Shown: positions 7,917-15,421, counted from the first letter of the stretch. The stretch is 31,656 nucleotides of DNA from Candidatus Martarchaeota archaeon (GCA_023474775.1 JAMCXP010000048.1:1-31656); one strand, 5' to 3'. The notes: a model not told the origin generated them from the letters alone. A program made the numbers and translations.

Positions 7917-7937
7917 TTACGGATTTTAAAAAGTTTT
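7917..7937 (-). other. tRNA-Ser intron 1 (position 29/30)
   Basis: 21 nt within the anticodon stem. Central helix: exon GCGG with intron CCGT (three Watson-Crick pairs and one G-U), then 3-nt bulges cut after their second base. The interior is almost all A/T. Confidence 0.7.
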
Positions 7938-8010
7938 TACCGCCATAGCCACTAGGCGACCTCCGCATTTAACTTGATTTTGAGCTGAAAAGCTTTTAAT
8001 CCATTCCCTT

Positions 8011-9108
8011 TTATTTCAGGCGTTTCAAAACAGTAGTGGCATAGCTCCCTGGGGGAAGCTTGAATTGTATATTATTAGCTGTTTTGCTGATTTTGACAAG
8101 CATTGTCAGAGCTCTTAACCCTCCTTTGCTTGAAAGCTCAGGCATTGACTTTAGGTTAAAATCTTCTTTTTTTATTTTTTCTTTTTTTAATATTTTTTCT
8201 TCTGTTTTGTTGAGTTTTGTCTCGCTTCCTATTATGTTCGCCACAACGAAAACTTTTCCCTCCCTTGCTTTTTTTTCATCTCCTCTTTTTTTTACAAGAC
8301 TTGGAAAGCCAAGCTCGTTCGCACCGCAGTAAAACTCGTTTTTCATTGCTTTGTAGATATTTCTTTTTTTCATCTCCTCATTGAACAGCTTTGCCTGGTA
8401 GGCGTGTATGAAAAGAAGCTGCAGCGTTCTTGGGATTCTTCTGAGCGCTCCGACATAGTCATTCTGGTGTTGCGAGAGGTGTTCTATCATGATTCTTTCA
8501 TATCTTAGAAATTTCGGGAAGTATTCGAGGGCTTTTTTGAAGTTTTTGTCTTTTTTCAATCTTGTCCTTTCCTTTTTTGAAGAGTCGTTTCCATCGCACA
8601 GGTAGCTTGTAACCGCTTCTTTAAACCTTCCTTGAACTAAAAGCTTTCCAATCTTGGCCGTGTTTTTTCTCATCGATCCGAATCTCTGAGGCCCGAACTC
8701 GTTTGGAATCACTCTCTCTTTTTTTATTATTTTTTTATTAAACGTTATGATGAAATTATTCCCCTTGAGCTTTCCCATTGCAATTTTTTCATTTGAAGTC
8801 CAAGCGCCGTTTATTTGAATGTCTTTTATTTTCAAGTAAAGCAGTTCTTCTGGCTTCACTTTGTAAGCGCTGCAAAGCTGCACCGTAATGGCGTTTCTGT
8901 CCTTGTTGCCGGCGCTTGAAAAGCTTTTTCTGGACCTTCCAACCGCCTTTGCGATGGCGCTGAGAGCTTGGAGAGTGTTCCAGTTTTTTTTCTGAAGAAT
9001 GAAGAGAGTTTGATCTCCCTCACTGTTTTTTTCATTTATTTTTTCGTTTAACTTCAAAACCCTGCCAGTATAGTCTATCTCCTCCACTATAAAATCTTCA
9101 GGATTCAT
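8011..9108 (-). CDS. truD: tRNA pseudouridine(13) synthase TruD
   Basis: 365 residues. TruD isomerises U13 in the tRNA D loop to pseudouridine. Diagnostic elements are the N-terminal PEDFIVEEI (3-10), the catalytic motif SSAGNKDRNAITVQ with Asp70, and NEFGPQRFGSMR (136-147). The middle part corresponds to the TRUD insertion domain, and the C-terminal LPPGSYATTVLKRLK is the usual ending. Length is a little short for archaeal members. The ATG at 9108 is chosen because the family motif begins immediately after it. It is the last protein gene of a minus-strand series translin, aRF1, Nmad1-like, TruD; 23 bases separate it from the gene upstream, and tRNA-Ser follows 44 bases downstream. Confidence 0.95.
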   Translation of the reverse strand: MNPEDFIVEEIDYTGRVLKLNEKINEKNSEGDQTLFILQKKNWNTLQALSAIAKAVGRSRKSFSSAGNKDRNAITVQLCSAYKVKPEELLYLKIKDIQINGAWTSNEKIAMGKLKGNNFIITFNKKIIKKERVIPNEFGPQRFGSMRKNTAKIGKLLVQGRFKEAVTSYLCDGNDSSKKERTRLKKDKNFKKALEYFPKFLRYERIMIEHLSQHQNDYVGALRRIPRTLQLLFIHAYQAKLFNEEMKKRNIYKAMKNEFYCGANELGFPSLVKKRGDEKKAREGKVFVVANIIGSETKLNKTEEKILKKEKIKKEDFNLKSMPELSSKGGLRALTMLVKISKTANNIQFKLPPGSYATTVLKRLK

Positions 9109-9131
9109 TTCAAAATTCTTCCGTTAAATAT

Positions 9132-9581
9132 TCAGCTCCATATTTTATCAACCAGCATTTCTCCATATGTTGAATAGTTTATTATGTCCTCCAAAGTGTC
9201 TTCAATTTTCTCATCGACAACGCTCCTGCTGTTTTTTTTAAGAAGGTTTTGAACCCTGGAGTACTTGTCGCTTATCCTTACAATCAAGCCTTTTTCACCG
9301 AACCTGAGAATATTATCATCTCCGTAATCGGCGTTTTTCTTAACTCCAAGCTCAAAGCATTTTTCAAGTGTTTTTTCGGGTTTAACTTCATACCTGGAGA
9401 AAAGAATTGAAATAGCCAGTTCCTTGCTTTTCTTGAACATTTTTGATTGATTTTCAGGTTTGTTGAAGCTGTTTTTCAGCTCGTCCAGCATCGCTTCAAT
9501 TTTTTTACTCGCGTTTTCATCGCTTATTTTTTCTATTGCAATTTGTTTGAGAGAGTATTTCCTGAAGTTTTCCTTCCACAT
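9132..9581 (-). CDS. Nmad1/DUF1599-like protein
   Basis: 149 residues from the ATG at 9581; a TTG three codons earlier is possible. Residues 83-140 carry the pattern of nucleotide modification associated domain 1 (DUF1599): NADYGDDNILRFGEKG, then LIVRISDKYSRVQNLL, then DEKIEDTLEDIINYSTYG. The spaced acidic residues (D85-YG-D88, D105-K, D123-E, D128-T, D132) resemble a metal site of an all-alpha pyrophosphohydrolase-like fold, which is my inference. The N-terminal 75 residues are helical and not recognised. Nmad1 is best known from phages. Here it sits 40 bases after aRF1 and 23 before truD, so it is probably co-expressed with translation genes. Function unknown. Confidence 0.7.
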   Translation of the reverse strand: MWKENFRKYSLKQIAIEKISDENASKKIEAMLDELKNSFNKPENQSKMFKKSKELAISILFSRYEVKPEKTLEKCFELGVKKNADYGDDNILRFGEKGLIVRISDKYSRVQNLLKKNSRSVVDEKIEDTLEDIINYSTYGEMLVDKIWS

Positions 9582-9621
9582 TTCAATCAAATGTTTTGAA
9601 CTTGATGGTTTAAAAAATATT

Positions 9622-10803
9622 CTAGTAAAGAATTCTTCTGGTGAGAGCGCCTATCTTGTGAAACATTTCACTGAACTGCGCTCCCTCCTGAGTTTCTGTT
9701 GAAATTGGAATTACCTCGCCGCCCTGCTCCTCGGTTTTTTTGATTATTTCTTCGAGAAGGTCTTCCTCTTTTTCTATTTTAGTCTCCCCGCCGCACTCGC
9801 ACTTGTAATCAGGCGAGTATTTTTCATATCTTTTTCCGCACTTTGGGCAGAGCAGGGTGTATTTCACAAGCTTAAATCCTTCAGTCACAAGAAGTTTTGA
9901 AACGTTCTTTTGTTCTAGGTTGCTCATTATTTCATTAACCCCGTAAGTGGCGGTTCCATTTTTAACTATCTCGGCCATGAACTCGTCAACTATCTTTTTT
10001 TCCTTTACCATTTCCTGCTCTGAGATAAGTTCTGAGCTTTTGTTTATCAACTCCCTCAAGCCCGACTCGTCCGCGTATCCAATATCAACAACCCCTATGA
10101 TTTTAAGCTGGTAGTTGAAGTATTTTCCCTTTACGAAATCCTCTTTTGTAGGTCCTGGCCCGCCCACTATAACTCCCTTGAATCTTTTAATGTCAAGGAA
10201 TGCGTTCATCGCCTCTCCTATTCTCTGATAATACTTTTCAACTGTTTCCTCATGTATTCTCTGGAATCTTCCGGCGCTCTGCCCTCCTTTGTGGAATTTT
10301 TGATGCGCCGTGCTGTGCAGTTTTTTGAGGACTTTTATTGTCTTACCCTTCAAAACGCCTACAGTGGCGTCTCTTCCGTCCATCGCCAAAATCCCGTAAG
10401 AATCTGAATTGTCGGTTATTTCAAGCAGTGGGTCCAAAACAAACTTGCTTTCACACCTGTAAAACTGCACTTGAAGCGGCTGGGGTGGGATGACCGTGAA
10501 TAATTCAATGTCAGGCTTACCCTCGGTTTCCGAGATGTTGCCGCAGAATATCGCAACCCCGTTTTCAGGCGGTGTTGGCATTTTCTTTAAAAAACTCATA
10601 ATCTTTTCAATTGCAGCTTGAACGTTTTTTTGCGTGGTCTTGCTTTTAATGTTTGAAGCCTGCCCATACTCGTCCCTAAGCTTTCCTACTATTTCACTTA
10701 CAGGGTAGTTTGGTGTTATGTAAACGCTTATGAGCTCGGTTCCCCTACCTGAATACTTAGTCATTTCCTCAAGCTTTTTCTTAAACTCGTAGTTGCTTTC
10801 CAT
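9622..10803 (-). CDS. prf1: Peptide chain release factor subunit 1 (aRF1)
   Basis: 393 residues. Recognises all three stop codons in the A site and triggers peptide release. Domain 1 has the stop-reading NIKS (51-54) and YRCESKF (115-121, the YxCxxxF motif). Domain 2 has GGQ (173-175) within KGGQSAGRFQRIHEE. Domain 3 has a zinc-ribbon-like CPKCGKRYEKYSPDYKCECGG, expected for archaeal aRF1 and the Dom34 relatives; Dom34 itself lacks GGQ, so the call is secure. The protein is about 20 residues shorter than common aRF1 but complete. It starts 8 bases after the translin stop, implying one transcript. Confidence 0.97.
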   Translation of the reverse strand: MESNYEFKKKLEEMTKYSGRGTELISVYITPNYPVSEIVGKLRDEYGQASNIKSKTTQKNVQAAIEKIMSFLKKMPTPPENGVAIFCGNISETEGKPDIELFTVIPPQPLQVQFYRCESKFVLDPLLEITDNSDSYGILAMDGRDATVGVLKGKTIKVLKKLHSTAHQKFHKGGQSAGRFQRIHEETVEKYYQRIGEAMNAFLDIKRFKGVIVGGPGPTKEDFVKGKYFNYQLKIIGVVDIGYADESGLRELINKSSELISEQEMVKEKKIVDEFMAEIVKNGTATYGVNEIMSNLEQKNVSKLLVTEGFKLVKYTLLCPKCGKRYEKYSPDYKCECGGETKIEKEEDLLEEIIKKTEEQGGEVIPISTETQEGAQFSEMFHKIGALTRRILY

Positions 10804-10811
10804 TTTTTATC

Positions 10812-11387
10812 TTAGCCTAGAAGCTCGCTTCTTGCCTGCTCCAGTTGAATTCTTATAACATCCTGCTTTTTTCTAAGCATGCCTGTAAGCGATGAAGAGT
10901 ATTTTATTACCGCAATGTTTTCGTAAATCTCCTCCATTTCTTTGAACACTTCTTCGGCTTTTTTCTTGTTTTTATTTTTTAAGAGAATTTGAATTTGCCT
11001 TCTCAGCTCTCCCACGCAGTCGGCTAGTCCCTGCGCATAACTCAAATAATTGCAGTGAATACCCTCTGGGTAGGGAATTTCCTTTTTTTCTATAATTGCC
11101 TTCAAGCATCTAAATTCAGAGTATTCCTGCATTGCAATGCCCTTGATTTGATCAAAACCCGTTATTTTCTCGATGGCCTCAACTTTTGCGTCGGTTTCCT
11201 TCAATTCATCCTCGCTTATCTCTTCGTTTTGGTGGATTTTTTTAATCATCTTTGAGCACTCTCTAACAATCTCCCTTGAGAGCTTCAGCGCTTTGTCCTG
11301 CTCGGCCTCTTTCTCGCTCAGCTCTTTGTCAAGCTTTTCGATTATCTCTTCTATTCTGTTTTTTTTATCCATGTTTATGTTTTGCAT
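10812..11387 (-). CDS. Translin family protein
   Basis: 191 residues, all helical. It matches translin in REIVRECSKMIKKIH (39-53), the QEYSEFRCLKAI segment, YLSYAQGLADCVGELRRQIQ and the C-terminal LRKKQDVIRIQLEQARSEL. Translin binds RNA or single-stranded DNA as an octameric shell; archaeal homologues are related to the translin-TRAX (C3PO) RNase involved in tRNA fragment processing in eukaryotes. Whether this one is a nuclease cannot be judged from motifs seen here. It leads the aRF1 operon and diverges from the phosphatase-like gene; only 48 bases separate the two starts. An ATG at residue 6 is an alternative start. Confidence 0.85.
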   Translation of the reverse strand: MQNINMDKKNRIEEIIEKLDKELSEKEAEQDKALKLSREIVRECSKMIKKIHQNEEISEDELKETDAKVEAIEKITGFDQIKGIAMQEYSEFRCLKAIIEKKEIPYPEGIHCNYLSYAQGLADCVGELRRQIQILLKNKNKKKAEEVFKEMEEIYENIAVIKYSSSLTGMLRKKQDVIRIQLEQARSELLG

Positions 11388-11435
11388 GCTCTGGTTTTTA
11401 ACTTTTTCACTTCTAATTTAAAGCTTGGGTTTAAA

Positions 11436-11879
11436 ATGAAAGTATTGTTCATCTGCAAGGGCAATGTTGCAAGAAGCCAGATGGCGGAAGGTTTTTTCAA
11501 CTCTATGACAAGCAAGCACAAAGCATTCAGCGCAGGGGTTAAACCAGGATTACATGAAGGGAAAACGCTTGATGAAGAAGAAGACAGCAGGAGGGTGGTC
11601 AAGGCAATGAAGGAAAAAGGTATTGACCTAAGTGGAAAGCGTTCAAAAAAACTTACAAAGAAAATGTTTGACAAAGCCGATTTAGTGGTTTCCATGTGCG
11701 GAATTGACACTCGATACGCCAGCAATTCAAGAAAGATTAAACACTGGAGGGTTAAAAACCCGAGATTTATGAATCCCGTCAAAATCGCTGAGGTTAGAGA
11801 CAAGATACAAAAAAAAGTAAAAATACTCGTGGGTGATCTTAATTCTAAACAAGCATTATTCAAAAAGCGCGTTGAATGA
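11436..11879 (+). CDS. Low-molecular-weight phosphotyrosine phosphatase / arsenate reductase-like protein
   Basis: 147 residues from the ATG at 11436. An earlier in-frame ATG at 11382 would overlap the divergent translin start and adds 18 residues before the conserved first strand, so I reject it. VLFICKGNVARSQMAEGFF contains the CX5R active-site loop (Cys7, Arg13) next to the first beta strand, and FSAGVKPG and GIDLSGKRSKKL match the LMW-PTP/ArsC fold. The usual acid Asp in a W..xDP element is replaced: WRVKNPRFMNP has Asn at the corresponding place. Activity may therefore be altered. A/T-rich TAATTTAAAG lies about 20-25 bases upstream, suggesting a short or absent leader. Substrate cannot be assigned. 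Confidence 0.8.
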   Translation: MKVLFICKGNVARSQMAEGFFNSMTSKHKAFSAGVKPGLHEGKTLDEEEDSRRVVKAMKEKGIDLSGKRSKKLTKKMFDKADLVVSMCGIDTRYASNSRKIKHWRVKNPRFMNPVKIAEVRDKIQKKVKILVGDLNSKQALFKKRVE

Positions 11880-11897
11880 TATTCTTAAAACCTATTT

Positions 11898-12446
11898 TTA
11901 GGCTTTTAAGGTTTTAATAATTTTATTTATTTTGCTTTCAAGCTCTTCCTTGGTTGAATCGTTGATTATTTTTATTTTTGACAGGCTTATAGTTCCCTTG
12001 ATGTTTTGATTATTGCTTTCCCATTCTTTCTGCTCTGATTTTTTGAATTCTTCAAAAGTTTGGTTTTCCTCGCTTGCTCTTTTCCTTTTCATTGTTCTTT
12101 CATATCTTGTTTCTATTGGCGCGTCGATTGAGATGAGTGTGAATTTTTTCATTTTTTCCAACTCCCAAACTTCTTCAGGGGATCTTATCCCGTCTATAAC
12201 GGCGTTTTTAGGTTTTTCCATTTCTATTTTCTTGACTACCCTTTCAGCAAGAACCTGCGGTCCGTAATTCTCCCTAAGCTCGTTTGCTATGTTAAATAGG
12301 TTTTTTCTTTCAGGCGGCAAACCTCTTTTCTCGCACTCGTCCCTTACCTCCTCGCTTAAACTGTAATACTCAAATCCTTGCTTTTGTAAAATTTGAGAGG
12401 TTAAGCTCTTCCCAGAAGCGAATGTGCCCGTCAAACCTATTTTCAT
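11898..12446 (-). CDS. UPF0200-type nucleotide kinase (dephospho-CoA kinase-like fold)
   Basis: 182 residues. P-loop GTFASGKS at 7-14; then YSLSEEVRDECEKRGLPPER, LRENYGPQVLAERV, VIDGIRSPEEVWELE and IDAPIETRYERTMKRKRA, the order seen in the archaeal UPF0200 family (P-loop NMP-kinase fold, related to dephospho-CoA kinase and AAA-annotated proteins). The basic RYERTMKRKR element would be the lid. The true substrate of this family is not settled as far as I know; CoA synthesis in archaea uses an unrelated enzyme, so I do not call it CoaE. It converges on the phosphatase-like gene with an 18-base gap. Confidence 0.8.
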   Translation of the reverse strand: MKIGLTGTFASGKSLTSQILQKQGFEYYSLSEEVRDECEKRGLPPERKNLFNIANELRENYGPQVLAERVVKKIEMEKPKNAVIDGIRSPEEVWELEKMKKFTLISIDAPIETRYERTMKRKRASEENQTFEEFKKSEQKEWESNNQNIKGTISLSKIKIINDSTKEELESKINKIIKTLKA

Positions 12447-12714
12447 GAATTCTTTTTTAAAGCGTTTTCTTAAAAAAGCTTTTCTTTTTTTATGTTCTAT
12501 ATTAAATCTCGCAGTTAAATAGGTTTATTAACTCTTGAAAAGGCAAAACAATAATAGTAGAATTTTATGTCATGTTATTTGCCTTCAGTTTTTTTATTTA
12601 TTTCATTATCCCTAAGGTAAAGTTGGTAAGGTAGTTTGTAGAAGAGTACGTAAAAATTGAACCCGGCTTAAAATAGAAAGCTATATTAAGTAATTTCATA
12701 TCTAATTTAATAAA
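12447..12714 (+). other. AT-rich intergenic region upstream of the homing endonuclease gene
   Basis: 268 bases without a credible gene. It holds a candidate TATA element (12681-12690) for the endonuclease, and two short words that resemble conserved RNA-gene cores: CCTAAGGTA near 12610, identical to part of the I-CreI/I-CeuI site in LSU rRNA genes, and GAACCCGGCTTA near 12659, like the CR-V core of bacterial RNase P RNA. Both may be chance. The left edge of the AT-rich island cannot be placed precisely. Confidence 0.35.
12681..12690 (+). promoter_or_regulatory. Candidate TATA box of the homing endonuclease gene
   Basis: CTATATTAAG is centred about 28 bases before the ATG at 12715. No Shine-Dalgarno sequence precedes that ATG, so a leaderless transcript is likely. 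Confidence 0.4.
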
Positions 12715-13443
12715 ATGAAATTTAATGATGAATATAAAATTCTTATAAAGAAAGGTATTTCATTAAATAAGATAAATAGAATTACAGGAATTGCAAAGTC
12801 AACTCTGTATCATCATTATAAAAAAATAAAAGGGAGGAAATATTCTTTAGTTTATTTTTCAGAATCCAATCCTGAAGTTGTCGGAGAATTCATGGGTATC
12901 TTTGCTGGAGATGGTAATTATTATTTTGATAGAAAGACATATCATCATACTATCAGAATTTTTACTGGCCTGTATGAAAAAGAATATGCGGATTTTCTAG
13001 AAAGTTTCCTTACCAAACTATTTTCTAAAAAACCAAGGAGGTATGCCAACAAAAAATCAGGCGTTATAATAACAGAGTTTTATTCTAGATTAATTTACGA
13101 TTTTATAAGAAAATATTTATATTGGGATAAACTAAAAGTTAAAAGTATACGACTAAAAAACTTTAGGAGTTTACATAGACCTTTCTTAAAAGGGTTTATA
13201 AGAGGATTATTCGATACTGATGGGGGGATATATAGAAAGAAGAATAAAGTTGCTATTGGAACTGCTTCAAAAAGACTGGCGTTTCAAATAAGAGAAATAT
13301 TTAGATTATTTAATATAGAGCCTGGTTTTTATAAATATAAACAAAAAGATTTTTGGTATATTGATATTTATGGTTCCAGAACGAAAAGATTTATGAAAAT
13401 TATTGGAACGCATCATCCAAATAAACTAATCAAGCGGCTTTGA
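12715..13443 (+). CDS. LAGLIDADG homing endonuclease with N-terminal helix-turn-helix
   Basis: 242 residues. Two LAGLIDADG helices are visible: VGEFMGIFAGDGNYY (56-70, Asp66) and LKGFIRGLFDTDGG (158-171, Asp169), so it is a single-chain, two-motif enzyme with both catalytic acids. Residues 14-36 (GISLNKINRITGIAKSTLYHHY) look like a resolvase-type helix-turn-helix. Such enzymes cut long DNA sites and spread introns, inteins or their own genes. The gene is far more AT-rich than its neighbours (the stretch 12721-12780 is about 15% G+C) and uses ATA and AGA freely, which points to transfer. Its last codons and stop lie inside the tRNA-Gly gene (13434-13504). No intron or intein host is evident, so it looks free-standing beside a tRNA. 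Confidence 0.88.
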   Translation: MKFNDEYKILIKKGISLNKINRITGIAKSTLYHHYKKIKGRKYSLVYFSESNPEVVGEFMGIFAGDGNYYFDRKTYHHTIRIFTGLYEKEYADFLESFLTKLFSKKPRRYANKKSGVIITEFYSRLIYDFIRKYLYWDKLKVKSIRLKNFRSLHRPFLKGFIRGLFDTDGGIYRKKNKVAIGTASKRLAFQIREIFRLFNIEPGFYKYKQKDFWYIDIYGSRTKRFMKIIGTHHPNKLIKRL

Positions 13444-13504
13444 TCTAATGGCATGATTCCACCTTCCCAAGGTGGTCGTGCGGGTTCGATTCCCGCAAGC
13501 CGCA
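13434..13504 (+). tRNA. tRNA-Gly(CCC)
   Basis: 71 nt, no intron, no encoded CCA. Acceptor GCGGCTT pairs with AAGCCGC, discriminator A; anticodon stem CCACC/GGTGG closes the loop TTCCCAA with anticodon CCC at 13466-13468; T arm GCGGG-TTCGATT-CCCGC. The first ten bases also encode the end of the upstream endonuclease gene. It converges on argS, whose stop is 6 bases away. Its own promoter would have to lie inside the endonuclease reading frame. Confidence 0.95.
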
Positions 13505-13510
13505 CTTACT

Positions 13511-15160
13511 TTACATTTTTTCAAGCGTTTCAATGCCGAGCATTTCAAGGCACTCCCTGAGCGTCTCCTCTGTTTTTTTGACAAGCATAATTCTTAACCC
13601 GTTCTTGCTTTTAACCACCGTATTTTCAGAGTAGAAAGTGTTGAATAAGTGCGCTGTTTTTAATGCGTAATCCGCTATGATGTGTGGGCTTAACTCTCTT
13701 TCAGCCTGCTTTAATGCCGACTGGTAGAACGCCAGCTGACCTGCAAGTTTTTTTTCATTTTCATTCAACTCAAAATCAAAATTCATTTTTTCCAACTCTC
13801 CAAGTTCTTCCAATTTTTTGATAATGCTTTTGGTTCGTATATGAGTGTATTGTATGTAAGCGCCTGTGTCTCCTTCAAAGCTGACGCTCTGCTTTGCGTT
13901 GAACGAAATGTTCTTTTCGTTCCTCACTTTAAGCACTGAAAACTTCAACGCTGCTATTCCTACTTTTCTTGAAATATCATCCTTTTCTTTTTCGCTGTAA
14001 TTTTTTTCAGTTTTCTCCAGCTCTTTAAGCGCTTCAACCCTGCTTTCCTCCAGAATGTCTTCCAAAAGAATGGTGTTGCCCTCCCTGGTGGCGAATGCTT
14101 TCCCTTCAATTGTCATAAAACCATAACCAACATGCCTGAGAGTTTCGGTGTAATCCCTTCCAAGCATTTTAAGTATTTGAAACAACTGTTCAAAGTGGTT
14201 GTTCTGCCTTGAGTCAGTAACGTAGATACTTAAATCAGGGAGGTATTTTTCATTTTTATAGTCCGCCCAAGCCAAGTCTCTTGTTATATAAACAGTAGTC
14301 CCGTTGGATCTCATCAAAACAGTGTTTGGAATATTGTACTTTTCAAGCTTGACTATAAGCGCTCCTTCCTCAACAACAGCTATCCCCTTCTCCTCACATT
14401 CTTTGGCAATGAGCGCAGCGTTTTCTATGAACTGGCTTTCTCCTTTTATCTCGTCGAAGTTAATGCCCAGCAATTCATATGCTTTTTTGAATATTTTCAG
14501 CGAGTGTTCTCTTATTTTTTTAATCACTTTAAGCGTTTCAGCGTCTCCTTTCTCTATTTTTTCTATTATTCTATTAACTTCTGCTTTAAGCTCCTCGCTT
14601 TCCTCCACTTTCTTGTTTATTTCAACATAAGTGTCCAAAAGCTGCCTCTCGTTTTCTATTTTTTCCATATTAAGTCTTTTCATCGCGAGTATCATCAACG
14701 CCACCTGCCTTCCACTGTCACCGGGATAATTGATACTGAAAACCCGCCACCCGTTCCTTTCCATTATTTTTTTAATGCTGTCGCCAAGTATGGTGGACCT
14801 TATATGGCCAACGTGCAACGGCTTTCCTATGTTAGGAGATGAAAACTCCACGACCGCCGTTCTCGCTGCTTTTTCTTTTTTCTTTTCTTCAGCAAGGCTT
14901 TTGATGTAAAATTTTTTAGTGAAGGCCAGGTTTAAAAAATTGTTTTCAACTCCTTTAAAATCAACATTCTCGCAAAGATTTTTGTCTTCTATTATTTTTT
15001 TTATAATCTTCTCCGCGCTTCCCTTCTGCACTGCTTCAAAGAGCGGAATCGCCACGTCTCCGTAACTCTCATTTGCCCTAACGGGCTTTGTCTTTAAACC
15101 CTCGCCTTCAAGAAGCTTTGCTAGACCTTCCATTATTTTTTCAGCTTCCGACTGACGCAT
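13511..15160 (-). CDS. argS: Arginyl-tRNA synthetase
   Basis: 549 residues from the ATG at 15160; an in-frame TTG seven codons upstream (15181) lacks better support. Class I synthetase that charges tRNA-Arg. The N-terminal Add-1 tRNA-binding domain is followed by VEFSSPNIGKPLHVGHIRST, with HVGH (116-119) as the HIGH motif and the ArgRS-specific FSSPN. Later come YPGDSGRQVALM, YVTDSRQNNHFEQLF, and ATREGNTILLEDILEE, the degenerate KMSKS region typical of ArgRS. The C-terminal DALR anticodon-binding domain includes YIQYTHIRTKSI and HLFNTFYSENTVV. Complete. It stands alone on the minus strand between tRNA-Gly and a spacer. Confidence 0.96.
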   Translation of the reverse strand: MRQSEAEKIMEGLAKLLEGEGLKTKPVRANESYGDVAIPLFEAVQKGSAEKIIKKIIEDKNLCENVDFKGVENNFLNLAFTKKFYIKSLAEEKKKEKAARTAVVEFSSPNIGKPLHVGHIRSTILGDSIKKIMERNGWRVFSINYPGDSGRQVALMILAMKRLNMEKIENERQLLDTYVEINKKVEESEELKAEVNRIIEKIEKGDAETLKVIKKIREHSLKIFKKAYELLGINFDEIKGESQFIENAALIAKECEEKGIAVVEEGALIVKLEKYNIPNTVLMRSNGTTVYITRDLAWADYKNEKYLPDLSIYVTDSRQNNHFEQLFQILKMLGRDYTETLRHVGYGFMTIEGKAFATREGNTILLEDILEESRVEALKELEKTEKNYSEKEKDDISRKVGIAALKFSVLKVRNEKNISFNAKQSVSFEGDTGAYIQYTHIRTKSIIKKLEELGELEKMNFDFELNENEKKLAGQLAFYQSALKQAERELSPHIIADYALKTAHLFNTFYSENTVVKSKNGLRIMLVKKTEETLRECLEMLGIETLEKM

Positions 15161-15421
15161 GTTTTGTCTTTCACTTCTCAATTTGTTTTTTTTAATTTTA
15201 ATTAATTGGTTTTTGAAATACTTTGCGTTTGCGCGTGTGAACTAAAAACCGCTTTTTAGCATAAGAATAGTTGAAGGAGGTTTATATGATTTACGCTGGC
15301 AGATAAGGGTCGTAAGATTTAGCTATTGTTTTGAATGCTTTTTTAATTTACAAGGCTTAAAGTGTTGGACAAATTTTTTTTAGGTGAACTTTTAAAAGTC
15401 TTGTTTTAGAAGAAATTAATG
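15161..15421. other. Spacer between argS and the KaiC-like gene
   Basis: 261 A/T-rich bases. On the plus strand a strong AAGGAGG (15274-15280) is followed 5 bases later by ATG and a six-codon frame ending in TAA (15286-15306; M-I-Y-A-G-R). I see no RNA gene or longer frame. The segment must hold the argS promoter and the end of the KaiC-like transcript. Confidence 0.3.

Larger units (their letters stand above)
7840..7966 (-). tRNA. tRNA-Ser(GCU), two introns
   Basis: 127-nt gene. Acceptor GCGGAGG pairs with CCTCCGC, discriminator G73 as in serine tRNAs, D arm GCCTAGTGGCTATGGC, a class II variable arm (GGTGC-ATCT-GCGCC) and a T arm GCGGG-TTCGAAT-CCCGC. Between D arm and variable arm there are 61 nt instead of about 19. 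Removing 7917-7937 and 7888-7908 gives an 85-nt tRNA with a fully paired anticodon stem GTAGC/GCTAT and a normal 7-nt loop CTGCTAA (anticodon at 7910-7912). For the first intron a bulge-helix-bulge is visible: GCGG pairs with CCGT, flanked by 3-nt bulges TA/A and AA/G. For the second the central helix is weak. No CCA is encoded. A single-intron model giving UGA is the main alternative but leaves an 8-nt loop and no bulge-helix-bulge. Confidence 0.85.

Noticed and set aside
7840..7966. Single 41-nt intron giving tRNA-Ser(UGA)
   Set aside because: It gives an 8-nt anticodon loop and shows no bulge-helix-bulge, while the two-intron GCU model gives a 7-nt loop and a clear motif at the first junction.
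11382..11435. Upstream start of the phosphatase-like gene
   Set aside because: It would overlap the divergent translin start codon and precede the first conserved strand.
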